Assembly (NCBI GenBank): GCA_949299545.1
Contig: CASGAM010000041.1
Coordinates: 1 to 64,000, forward strand
DNA from: an uncultured Prevotellaceae bacterium
GTDB taxonomy: Bacteria; Bacteroidota; Bacteroidia; Bacteroidales; Bacteroidaceae
Direction of reading: 5' to 3'
DNA: 64,000 nt
A program made the position numbers and the translations under genes. Below the pieces are notes generated by a model. It saw only the letters and a program-made list of their open reading frames with translations, ran no database searches and was not told the origin of the DNA. Position 1 is the first letter of the stretch, and each line of letters begins with the position of its first letter. This document shows, in pieces, positions 8,584 to 15,272 of the stretch.

Positions 8584-9116
8584 GTTTATGTGTGTTTTCC
8601 TTGCCCGATGTTTTGTGGCTCAGCAGAAATTCAGTGGGGATAAGTTGGCTCAATGTAAAAACCTGAGAGGCTTTTTTATGGTCGTCGGGTGCGTTCTGCA
8701 ACGGCGTTCTTTTACCTTTCGGATTGCGTGCGGTTACAGCAAAATTTGCAAGCGGTCGCTTCTACAAGGCGACCGCTTGCAAATTTTTCTGCGACCGCAC
8801 GCAGCGGCAGGCCCTCCGCGTCAATTTGTTTTTATAAAGTTATTCGGTTGTAACCGTTTGATTGCCTGCGTTTTTGCTGTTTTAAAGGATTGGCGACTAT
8901 AAAGGTGGCATTTGATGCAACACGCGCACGCGCGCGCGAAACCATATAATATAATGGGGGAGACGGGTAACTGCCTTGTGTCGGCTATCTTCTGCTATTT
9001 AGGGACATTTACTGAATATCCCTAAGTAAGACGACTATGTCTGTAGGAGATTTGTAGGTTTTGTTGAAAAGGATACAGGTTCGTGATTCGCCTATTCCGG
9101 TTGATATGAACTAAAA
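8584..9116. other. Gene-free spacer between the two tRNA transcripts
   Basis: I see no convincing coding sequence here; the short open frames lack recognisable protein character. The stretch holds the long palindromic element at 8726-8802, an 18-base alternating purine-pyrimidine run (CACGCG...) at 8921-8938, and a small hairpin TTAGGGA (8999-9005) / TCCCTAA (9019-9025). Confidence 0.6.
8726..8802. repeat. Long palindromic intergenic element (copy A)
   Basis: An 18-bp perfect inverted repeat (8742-8759 with 8769-8786, arms AAATTTGCAAGCGGTCGC) surrounds a 9-base loop. It is enclosed by a second 9-bp pair, GCGTGCGGT (8726-8734) and ACCGCACGC (8794-8802). The right half, GCGACC..TTGCAA.TTTTT..CTGCGACC, aligns with a second element at 31348-31425 whose stems differ but remain paired. 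It looks like a dispersed palindromic repeat family and not like a plain terminator. Confidence 0.75.
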
Positions 9117-9150
9117 ACAGAAAGGTCTTCATTCCTGAAGACCTTTCTGT
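9117..9150 (-). terminator. Rho-independent terminator of tRNA-Lys
   Basis: A 14-bp perfect inverted repeat (9117-9130 with 9137-9150, arm ACAGAAAGGTCTTC) with a 6-base loop is followed on the minus strand by TTTTT. It lies 2 bases beyond the encoded CCA end of tRNA-Lys. Confidence 0.88.
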
Positions 9151-9155
9151 TCTGG

Positions 9156-9228
9156 TGATTCGTTTGGGGCTCGAACCCAAGACCCCAACATTAAAAGTGT
9201 TGTGCTCTACCTGCTGAGCTAACGAATC
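9156..9228 (-). tRNA. tRNA-Lys (anticodon TTT), CCA encoded
   Basis: On the minus strand the acceptor GATTCGT pairs with ACGAATC, the D-arm is GCTCAGCAGGTAGAGC, and the anticodon stem CAACA/TGTTG encloses CTTTTAA (anticodon TTT). The T-arm is TTGGG/CCCAA around TTCGAGC and the discriminator is A. The next three bases (9153-9155) encode CCA, unlike the tRNA-Gln nearby. A promoter and a terminator bracket it. Confidence 0.96.
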
Positions 9229-9263
9229 AGCCTCAAATGCATATCATTTTGTGATTGCGAGTG

Positions 9264-9295
9264 CAAAGGTATGCATCTTTTCCCGATTATGCAAA
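9264..9295 (-). promoter_or_regulatory. Promoter of tRNA-Lys
   Basis: On the minus strand TTTG (9292-9295) is followed after 20 bases by TACCTTTG (9264-9271). The predicted start is near 9258, about 30 bases before the tRNA. Confidence 0.8.
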
Positions 9296-9300
9296 TTATT

Positions 9301-10524
9301 CTACACTTTTTTTGCGTTGCCGGTTGAATTTTCTGTTCCTTCTGTGGCTTCCATCGCTTCAGGAGCGGCGGCAGCCGGTGCCGGTGCTAAAGCCTGTACG
9401 GCTTCTTCGTCCTTGCTTTGCCGGTGTTTTCTGCGTTTCAGGCGTTCCTGCCGGCGTTCGTCAAGCGCGATGAACTGCCGGTAGTACGACAGGATGAGGG
9501 TCGTCAGCGGCAGGGCGATGATGAGGCCGATGATGCCCATCAGGCTGCCCCATACGGAAAGCGCCAGCAGAATGACCGCCGGGTTCAGCCCCATGATATT
9601 CCCCATGATTTTCGGAACCAGGAAAGCATCCTCTATGCTTTGTACGACGATGAACACGATACATGCGGACAACAGTATCAGCCAAAAGCTCTCGCCCGTG
9701 TCGTTGGCCTTCAGGATGGCCAGCAGGATGGTCGGGATAAAGCCTGCAGCCTGCAGATAAGGCACCAGGTTCAGCAGCCCGATGAAGAGGCCGAGGCCGA
9801 TGGCCAGCGGAAAGTCGATGATGACAAAACCGATACTGAACAGAATGCCCACGAGGAAGGCCACTAACGCCTGCCCGCGGAAATAGGAGTTCATGCCCCG
9901 TTGCACGTCATCCACCAACCGTTTGGCGATGCGCCGGCTCCCCTTCGGCACTAACTTGATCCAGCCGTTCGACAGTTCCTCATAGTCGATGAGGATGAAG
10001 AAGAGATACAGCAGGACGATGCAGAAGCCCACTAATGCGAAGATGATGTCCACAGTCTGCGAGAGCAGATTCCAAAGCTGGTTGATGGCCACCTTCAAGG
10101 CTTCCACTATGTTCTTTTCGTGAAGCAGCTGCATAATGGCGTTTTCGTCGATGTGTTGTTGCAGGAATGTTTCCACGGCCACGGCGATGCCTGCACCCCC
10201 GTTCTGCCGGATGAACTCGCCCGTCACCTCCCTGAATTTCATGAATTCCGCCACAATGGGTGGTATGATCAGGTAAAGGACGCCGGTCAGGCAGCCGAGG
10301 AAGAGCAACAGCGTGACCACAATGGCCAGGAGGCGGCTTTTCAGGTGCAGCCTGTACTGGAAGAACTTGACTGCCGGGTAAATCATGTAGGCGAAAAACC
10401 AGGCGATGAAGAACGGTAACAACACATTGCTCAGCCTATTCAGAATGTACAGCGCCAGTCCGACGATGGCTACAGCTATCAGTCCGCGGATAAAGCGGTC
10501 GAAAGTAATTTCCTTCTCTAACAT
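9301..10524 (-). CDS. AI-2E-family (PerM/YhhT) integral membrane permease
   Basis: A 407-residue membrane protein with about eight hydrophobic helices in the AI-2E family arrangement: an N-terminal group ('FIRGLIAVAIVGLALYIL', 'VLLPFFIAWFFAYMIYP'), a central soluble region, then 'GLGLFIGLLNLVPYLQAAG' and 'VILLALSVWGSLMGIIGLI' near the C-terminus. Family members export small molecules or act as Na+(Li+)/H+ antiporters; substrate cannot be assigned here. The C-terminal tail after 'YYRQFIALDERRQER' is basic, then Ala/Glu-rich. The frame is open upstream to 10644, but the Met at 10524 (MLEKEITFDRF) directly precedes the first helix and is the chosen start. rsmI lies divergently upstream. Confidence 0.87.
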   Translation of the reverse strand: MLEKEITFDRFIRGLIAVAIVGLALYILNRLSNVLLPFFIAWFFAYMIYPAVKFFQYRLHLKSRLLAIVVTLLLFLGCLTGVLYLIIPPIVAEFMKFREVTGEFIRQNGGAGIAVAVETFLQQHIDENAIMQLLHEKNIVEALKVAINQLWNLLSQTVDIIFALVGFCIVLLYLFFILIDYEELSNGWIKLVPKGSRRIAKRLVDDVQRGMNSYFRGQALVAFLVGILFSIGFVIIDFPLAIGLGLFIGLLNLVPYLQAAGFIPTILLAILKANDTGESFWLILLSACIVFIVVQSIEDAFLVPKIMGNIMGLNPAVILLALSVWGSLMGIIGLIIALPLTTLILSYYRQFIALDERRQERLKRRKHRQSKDEEAVQALAPAPAAAAPEAMEATEGTENSTGNAKKV

Positions 10525-10713
10525 ATTAGTGCCGTAAAATAAAAGGTTGACAGACGATGGCGACCGGAACAGCTCCGCAGGTGTGGAATTTCGGGTCATG
10601 CTCATCTGAGACAAATTTACAAAATAAGCGCATAAAAGCCACAAAACAAGTCACAAAATCGCAAACTTCTGTTAAAAAAACGTCTGTATGGTCCTTTGAT
10701 AACCATTTATGCT

Positions 10714-10721
10714 TATTTTTG
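10714..10721 (+). promoter_or_regulatory. Possible -7 box of rsmI
   Basis: TATTTTTG fits the -7 form TAnnTTTG and lies 20 bases before the rsmI ATG. The best upstream TTTG (10695-10698) is only 15 bases away, closer than usual, so the promoter is less certain. Confidence 0.45.
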
Positions 10722-10741
10722 CCGGCAGATATTTCTGAAAT

Positions 10742-11497
10742 ATGGGAACATTATACTTGGTACCGACCCCGGTGGGCAATCTCGAGGACATGACTGTCCG
10801 TGCCGTCAGGGTGTTGAAGGAGGTTGACCTCATCATTGCGGAGGATACCCGAACGACCGGCATCCTGTTGAAGCACTTCGAGATAAAAAATGCCATGTGG
10901 GCGTACCACAAGTTCAACGAGCATCAGACAGTGGGCGGTGTTATTGACCGGCTGCGCGCAGGCGAAAACGTTGCCGTGGTGTCCGATGCGGGTACGCCGG
11001 GCATTTCCGATCCCGGTTTTTTAGTGGCGCGCGAAGCCATCAAGGCCGGCATCGAAGTCACCTGTCTGCCCGGTCCTACGGCATTTGTTCCCGCCCTTGT
11101 TGCATCGGGATTGCCGTGTGACCGGTTCTGCTTTGAAGGTTTCCTGCCTGTCAAGAAAGGGCGTGCTACACGTTTGGAGGCTCTTGTGTCCGAGACGCGT
11201 ACGATTGTCTTCTACGAATCACCTCACCGTCTGGTAAAGACCCTTGGTCAGTTGGCCGGTGTCTTTGGGGCGGACCGGAAGGCTGCCGTGTGCCGCGAGT
11301 TGTCGAAGTTGCACGAACAGATTCACCGCGGTACGCTGGAAGAACTTTGTGCCTTTTTTGCTGCAACCGAGCCGCGCGGTGAGATTGTTATTGTTGTTGA
11401 GGGAGTGGAAGAGGGGAGAAAAACGCAGGGCAACAGCCGTCGCAAGGCCGAGCAGAGAGATGGCGCGGAGGATGGCCGGGAAGTCGCCGGCTTGTAA
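10742..11497 (+). CDS. rsmI: 16S rRNA (cytidine-1402 2'-O)-methyltransferase
   Basis: Methylates the 2'-hydroxyl of C1402 in 16S rRNA with SAM as donor. The 251-residue tetrapyrrole-methylase-fold protein has all RsmI signatures: 'LYLVPTPVGNLEDMTVRAV' at the N-terminus, 'IIAEDTRTTGILLKHF', the glycine loop 'VVSDAGTPGISDPG', and 'CLPGPTAFVPALVASGLP'. The last 25 residues are a charged, low-complexity tail. It is divergent from the AI-2E permease, and a lipoprotein gene follows after 36 bases. Confidence 0.95.
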   Translation: MGTLYLVPTPVGNLEDMTVRAVRVLKEVDLIIAEDTRTTGILLKHFEIKNAMWAYHKFNEHQTVGGVIDRLRAGENVAVVSDAGTPGISDPGFLVAREAIKAGIEVTCLPGPTAFVPALVASGLPCDRFCFEGFLPVKKGRATRLEALVSETRTIVFYESPHRLVKTLGQLAGVFGADRKAAVCRELSKLHEQIHRGTLEELCAFFAATEPRGEIVIVVEGVEEGRKTQGNSRRKAEQRDGAEDGREVAGL

Positions 11498-11533
11498 AAC
11501 AGCTAATCATTTATATTAAAATAAGGAAAACGT

Positions 11534-12388
11534 ATGAAAAAGATTTTAATTTGCGCCGTTGCGGTCACCACGCTTGCGTCCTGCTTCGGCGGTTCCGGCA
11601 AGAAAGAAGAAGCCCTCAATCGTGAGCGGGACTCACTGATGATGGTCATCAACGAGAAAGACAACGAGTTGAACGACATCATGGGGATTGTCAATGAGAT
11701 ACAGGACGGTTTCCGGCGCATCAACGAAGCCGAGGGGCGTATTATGGTTAAGGACGGCGACGTGGAGTCGGAGAGTACCAAACAGATGATACGTGAGAAC
11801 ATGCTCTTCATTCAGGAGTCCATGGCACAGAACAAGGAAAAAATCAGCCGCCTGCAAGAACAGTTGCGCAGCAGTACCATCAAGGCCGACAAACTGAAGA
11901 AAATGGTCGATGACCTCAGCGCGCAGCTCGAACAGCAGACGCGCCGTGTGCAGGAACTGCAGGCCGAACTGGCGGAAAAGAACATCATCATCACCATGCA
12001 GGGCGATTCCATAGGGGTGCTGAATGACAACCTCAACCTGCTTACGGAAGACAACAGGTCAAAGAGCGAAAAGATGGCACAGCAGGACCGCGATTTGAAT
12101 ACGGCATGGTTTGTCTTTGGAACGAAGTCGGAACTGAAAGAACAGAAAATATTGCAGGATGGCGACGTACTGCGCTCCAATGACTTCAACAAAGACTACT
12201 TTACAAAGATTGACATCCGCTACGACAAGGAAATCAAACTCTACTCCAAGAATGCCAAACTGTTGACAACGCATCCGGCCGGCTCCTATAAGCTCGAAAA
12301 GGACAAAAAGTCGCAATATGTGCTGGTCATTACCGATCCTCAGACATTCTGGAGTGTCAGCAAATATTTGGTCATACAGGTACGTTAA
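11534..12388 (+). CDS. Coiled-coil lipoprotein, function unknown
   Basis: The 284-residue product starts with a lipoprotein signal (MKKILICAVAVTTLASC; lipobox LASC, Cys at residue 17). Residues about 25-195 form a long heptad-rich coiled coil, and a compact C-terminal domain of about 90 residues follows ('LKEQKILQDGDVLRSNDFNKDYF' onward) and ends 'FWSVSKYLVIQVR'. This layout is widespread in Bacteroidales but I know of no defined function. It is likely periplasmic or outer-membrane anchored. A strong terminator follows. Confidence 0.82.
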   Translation: MKKILICAVAVTTLASCFGGSGKKEEALNRERDSLMMVINEKDNELNDIMGIVNEIQDGFRRINEAEGRIMVKDGDVESESTKQMIRENMLFIQESMAQNKEKISRLQEQLRSSTIKADKLKKMVDDLSAQLEQQTRRVQELQAELAEKNIIITMQGDSIGVLNDNLNLLTEDNRSKSEKMAQQDRDLNTAWFVFGTKSELKEQKILQDGDVLRSNDFNKDYFTKIDIRYDKEIKLYSKNAKLLTTHPAGSYKLEKDKKSQYVLVITDPQTFWSVSKYLVIQVR

Positions 12389-12423
12389 TACGTTAAAAAG
12401 AGATAAACGTTTATTCAAAATGT

Positions 12424-12463
12424 AAGAAAGACGCCTTTCCCCGGAGGCGTCTTTCTTTTTTTG
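12424..12463 (+). terminator. Rho-independent terminator after the coiled-coil lipoprotein gene
   Basis: Arms AAGAAAGACGCCT and AGGCGTCTTTCTT form a long stem with a short loop, followed by T7. It would also block leftward transcripts coming from the invertible promoter in its present orientation. Confidence 0.88.
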
Positions 12464-12589
12464 TTGAATATCCCGAATAAATCTTATGGCCGGGTATTCA
12501 AAAAAGCGGACATGTAAGCCGGTGTGGCGATGTCCGCCAGCTTTCCCCTATTTTGTTAAATTCGGACATAAAAAAGTTCCCATAATGCC

Positions 12590-12610
12590 CCGTTTCTATT
12601 TAAGAAACAG
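12590..12610 (-). repeat. Left inverted repeat of the invertible segment
   Basis: This 21-bp site is the exact reverse complement of 12768-12788. It is itself a near-palindrome: 6-bp arms GTTTCT and AGAAAC around an asymmetric 5-base spacer (ATTTA on this strand), like the core site of a tyrosine recombinase. Confidence 0.85.
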
Positions 12611-12623
12611 TAGATTGCTTTTG

Positions 12624-12655
12624 CAAATATAAATATTATCTGTGAAACGAACAAA
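12624..12655 (-). promoter_or_regulatory. Promoter inside the invertible segment (points left)
   Basis: On the minus strand TTTG (12652-12655) is followed after 20 bases by TATATTTG (12624-12631), an ideal Bacteroidota promoter. It reads out through the left inverted repeat toward the terminator at 12424-12463. I found no equally good promoter on the plus strand of the segment. Confidence 0.78.
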
Positions 12656-12767
12656 TTACCAATCCCATTTTGTCGTGATTGTTATGAAAAATCTCTTTTT
12701 AAGAGTACAATACAGGATTGGTTTTTTTCTTAACATGTACATTTTGAATAGATTACAAACAAACAGG

Positions 12768-12788
12768 CTGTTTCTTAAATAGAAACGG
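12768..12788 (+). repeat. Right inverted repeat of the invertible segment
   Basis: Exact inverted partner of 12590-12610, with core TTTCTTAAATAGAAAC. The spacer reads TAAAT here and ATTTA in the left copy, so the two sites are in opposite orientation, as inversion requires. Confidence 0.85.
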
Positions 12789-12813
12789 TAATATTTTTAT
12801 AAAAAGCGAGGCG

Positions 12814-12844
12814 TCCTCCCATTTCTTAAATAGAGATGGGAGGA
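12814..12844 (+). repeat. Third palindrome sharing the inversion-site core
   Basis: Arms CCTCCCATTTCT and AGAGATGGGAGG surround the same TAAAT spacer. The central 13 bases TTTCTTAAATAGA are identical to the right inversion site, while the outer arms differ. It lies 25 bases downstream in the same orientation. It could be a third recombination site or an mRNA hairpin; no T run follows, so it is not a normal terminator. Confidence 0.6.
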
Positions 12845-12973
12845 GGTAGTTATAGCTATGTTGCGTGTGTTTTTCTTTTCAGAGACAAACAAAAAGTTTT
12901 AATGGCAGATGGTAGTTTGTTCGGAATTCGGCTAATTTGAATTACAAAAAATTGTAAATACATTGTTATTAAC

Positions 12974-13004
12974 TTGCGCATTAATTAAAAAGACTTTATA
13001 TTTG
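12974..13004 (+). promoter_or_regulatory. Fixed rightward promoter before the fimbrial operon
   Basis: TTG (12974-12976) and TATATTTG (12997-13004) are 20 bases apart. It lies outside the invertible segment, so it would read toward the DUF3575 gene in either orientation, with a leader of about 260 bases. Confidence 0.7.
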
Positions 13005-13272
13005 TCCATAATATACTAAAAAATTTGGACTTTTATAAGTGAGAATCATTAAAGCCTGTATGCAGGTAAGGTGGATAAAATTATTAACAGATAATATATA
13101 TACTGCTATTTGATATTCTGAGATTGTTAATTCATTAGAACTACGAGAATTTGAGATTCATAAACATTGGAAAGCCTGGGAAACAGATAGTAAACGGAAG
13201 AAATTCCGGTCAAGGGATATACCTGATATTTCCGGATGTCAAAAACAAACCGGTTGCAGTCAAAAAGACATT

Positions 13273-13842
13273 ATGAAGAGATTTATTACAATATTGTTCC
13301 TATTGACGGGCTTGACAGTTGCATCAAAAGCGCAGACGTTCGCCCTCAAGACCGACCTCATCAACTGGGCAACGGCCTCGATAAATCTTGAGCCGGAAGT
13401 CAGAGTGGGCAAGAAATCCACCATAGCCCTCGGGCTGTCATATAATCCATGGACCTTTAAAGACAACAAGAAGTGGCGGCACATCCGTGTGCAGCCCGAA
13501 TACCGCTTCTGGACCTGCCGTCCGTTCGCCGGGCATTTCCTTGCGGCACATGCCTCGTTCACCCATTTCAATGCGGGGAACGTCGATTTGCCGTTCAACT
13601 TCCTGTCGGCGTTGAAGACACAGCGCCTGCAAGGCAACGAGTATGCCATCGGCGTCGGCTACGGCTATCACTGGATTCTCAGCACCCACTGGAGCATCGA
13701 GGCCGAACTGGGCGTCGGCTTCTCGCACGCCAACTTCAACGTACACGAATGCCGGAAGTGTGGCGCGCGCCTCGGCGACCGCTGCACCAACAAGTTCATG
13801 CCCACAAAGGCGTCCGTCTCATTCATTTATGTATTCAAATAA
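13273..13842 (+). CDS. DUF3575 outer-membrane beta-barrel protein of the fimbrial operon
   Basis: A 189-residue protein with a cleavable signal peptide (MKRFITILFLLTGLTVASKAQ) followed by 'FALKTDLINWATASINLEPEVRVG', the DUF3575 opening, and alternating beta-strands ending in an aromatic residue (FIYVFK), as in outer-membrane barrels. DUF3575 genes regularly head Mfa/Fim-type fimbrial operons in Bacteroidales, next to DUF3868; their exact role is undefined. Two CxxC-like pairs occur near residue 160 (HECRKCGARLGDRC). The next gene starts 10 bases downstream. Confidence 0.85.
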   Translation: MKRFITILFLLTGLTVASKAQTFALKTDLINWATASINLEPEVRVGKKSTIALGLSYNPWTFKDNKKWRHIRVQPEYRFWTCRPFAGHFLAAHASFTHFNAGNVDLPFNFLSALKTQRLQGNEYAIGVGYGYHWILSTHWSIEAELGVGFSHANFNVHECRKCGARLGDRCTNKFMPTKASVSFIYVFK

Positions 13843-13852
13843 AACGTAACGC

Positions 13853-15163
13853 ATGAGAAAGAACATCACCATAGCCATCTGCCTGTTCAGCGCCGCCATC
13901 ACCTGCATGGCCGGCAACGGCGGCAACAGCCCCGTCATTGAATGGAAAGACAGCACTACCCTGGCCGTCCGCTTCGATGTGCGTGCCGACGACGTCCGCT
14001 TGGGCACCAACGACCGCCTCGTCGTCATGCCGCGTCTGGTCGGCGCCGACGGCAACAGCCGCTGGCTCCCCTTCGTGGAATACGCCGGCAAGCAGAACCG
14101 CAAATATTTCGACCGCCGCGCCGCCTTGCAGGGCGAAGACCGCAACGAGGTGAAGCCCGTCGACGGCTCCCTGACCTACGAATACACCGTCCGCGCCGAG
14201 TCGTGGATGCGCCATACCGACCTGACGCTCGCCATCGAGCGCGACTACGAGGACTGCTGCTGCGTCACCAACCTGCCGGGCGACACCGCCGCCGCGCCCC
14301 GCTACTACTGGCCGGGCACATCCAAAGTGGTGCCGCGCATCAGCGTGGCCGAACGGCTGGCACGCACCGAGCATCTGCTCAAACCCGTGGCCGACTACCG
14401 GCCGGTGACTACCGCGACGCCCCTGCGACGCATACCGGGAGCGCAGTTCGTCTTCTTCCCCATCAGCAGCACCGAGCTGAAAGCCGACTACCGGCGCAAC
14501 AGGGAGACGCTCGACCGCGTGGTGAACATCCTCAAAACCATTGAGCCGGACACCGCCTCGGCCGTGGTATACGTCAACATCGTGGGTTCCGCTTCACCCG
14601 ACGGTCCCGCCAAACAGAACAACCGGTTGGCTGAAGGGCGTGCCAAAGCCCTTTGCGACTACATACGCGCCTGTGGCGTCGGGCTGCCCGACAGCGCCTA
14701 CCGCATCGCCACCGTGGGCGAGGCATGGGCCGACCTGCGCGACGCGGCCCTCAGCGACAGCGTGCCGGCAGGCGATGAGCTGATACGCATCATCGACGGG
14801 ACGGACGATCCCGACCGCCGCGAGCTGTTGATGAAACGGCTCAACAAGGGCAAGACCTACGACTACCTGCGCCGCCACGTCCTCGCCGAGCAGCGCCACT
14901 CCGGTTACGTGAACATCTACTACAGCGCCCGTCCCGATGAGCCGGCGCTCGCCATCAACCGCGCCGTGGATCTGATTGCCGAAGGGCGCTATGCCGAGGC
15001 ATTGGCCGAGGTGGAGAAGTGGAACGACCCGCGCAAGTGGAACACACAGGGAACGGCCCTCTACCGGCTGGGGCGCAAGGACGACGCCCTGCGCTGCTTC
15101 AGGCTCGGCGCCGAAGCCGGTGACGAAGAGGCCGCCCGCAACTATGACATGCTGAACAACTGA
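13853..15163 (+). CDS. DUF3868 / OmpA-like periplasmic protein of the fimbrial operon
   Basis: The 436-residue product has a signal peptide (MRKNITIAICLFSAAITCMAG), an N-terminal DUF3868 beta domain (to about residue 170), then an OmpA-like region. That region has 'VVYVNIVGSASPDGPAKQNN' followed by 'LAEGRAKALCDYIRA', the peptidoglycan-associating fold. The C-terminus has a short TPR-like helical tail ('YAEALAEVEKWNDP', 'GRKDDALRCFRLGAEAGDEEA'). DUF3868 proteins accompany DUF3575 in Bacteroidales fimbrial loci and are thought to help anchor or assemble fimbriae. The gene is distinctly GC-rich compared with the fimbrillin that follows. Confidence 0.85.
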   Translation: MRKNITIAICLFSAAITCMAGNGGNSPVIEWKDSTTLAVRFDVRADDVRLGTNDRLVVMPRLVGADGNSRWLPFVEYAGKQNRKYFDRRAALQGEDRNEVKPVDGSLTYEYTVRAESWMRHTDLTLAIERDYEDCCCVTNLPGDTAAAPRYYWPGTSKVVPRISVAERLARTEHLLKPVADYRPVTTATPLRRIPGAQFVFFPISSTELKADYRRNRETLDRVVNILKTIEPDTASAVVYVNIVGSASPDGPAKQNNRLAEGRAKALCDYIRACGVGLPDSAYRIATVGEAWADLRDAALSDSVPAGDELIRIIDGTDDPDRRELLMKRLNKGKTYDYLRRHVLAEQRHSGYVNIYYSARPDEPALAINRAVDLIAEGRYAEALAEVEKWNDPRKWNTQGTALYRLGRKDDALRCFRLGAEAGDEEAARNYDMLNN

Positions 15164-15168
15164 CCGCC

Positions 15169-15201
15169 GGCGGGGCAAAAAAAGGAAGGACAGTCCCCGC
15201 C
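15169..15201 (+). other. Intercistronic hairpin before the major fimbrillin gene
   Basis: Arms GGCGGGG (15169-15175) and CCCCGCC (15195-15201) enclose a 19-base A/G-rich loop, 6 bases after the DUF3868 stop. No T run follows, so it may act in mRNA processing or stability. Confidence 0.5.
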
Positions 15202-15272
15202 AAGCGGCACACAATATATAACGAAAGATAAAAAGGAAATAAAAAGTTTAACGCTTAAAAACAACTTGTCTT

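Larger units (their letters stand above)
12590..12788. promoter_or_regulatory. Putative invertible (phase-variable) promoter element
   Basis: Two 21-bp perfect inverted repeats (12590-12610 and 12768-12788) flank 157 bp. Inside lies one good Bacteroidota promoter, which in this sequence points left, away from the fimbrial genes, so the element is read as OFF. Inversion would place the -7 box at about 12747-12754, facing right. Segment size, repeat length and the internal promoter all match the invertible promoters known from Bacteroidales surface loci. No recombinase gene lies in the window. Confidence 0.82.
12464..13272. other. Gene-free control region of the fimbrial locus
   Basis: About 800 AT-rich bases without a coding sequence. 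In order it holds: a hairpin with arms GCGGACAT (12506-12513) and ATGTCCGC (12530-12537); the invertible segment 12590-12788; a third related palindrome at 12814-12844; a fixed rightward promoter at 12974-13004; and a leader of about 260 bases before the DUF3575 gene. Confidence 0.8.

Noticed and set aside
8427..8902. Two overlapping short open frames after tRNA-Gln
   Set aside because: They run through the tRNA, its terminator and the palindromic element, have cysteine/arginine-rich composition and no ribosome-binding context or known domain.
12590..12788. The 21-bp inverted repeats read as insertion-sequence ends
   Set aside because: Only 157 bp lie between them with no transposase, and the segment holds a promoter; no target-site duplication was seen. 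An invertible promoter fits better.
13942..14544. A 200-codon alternative frame inside the DUF3868 gene
   Set aside because: Arg/Pro/Ala-rich product caused by the high GC of the real frame; no start context.
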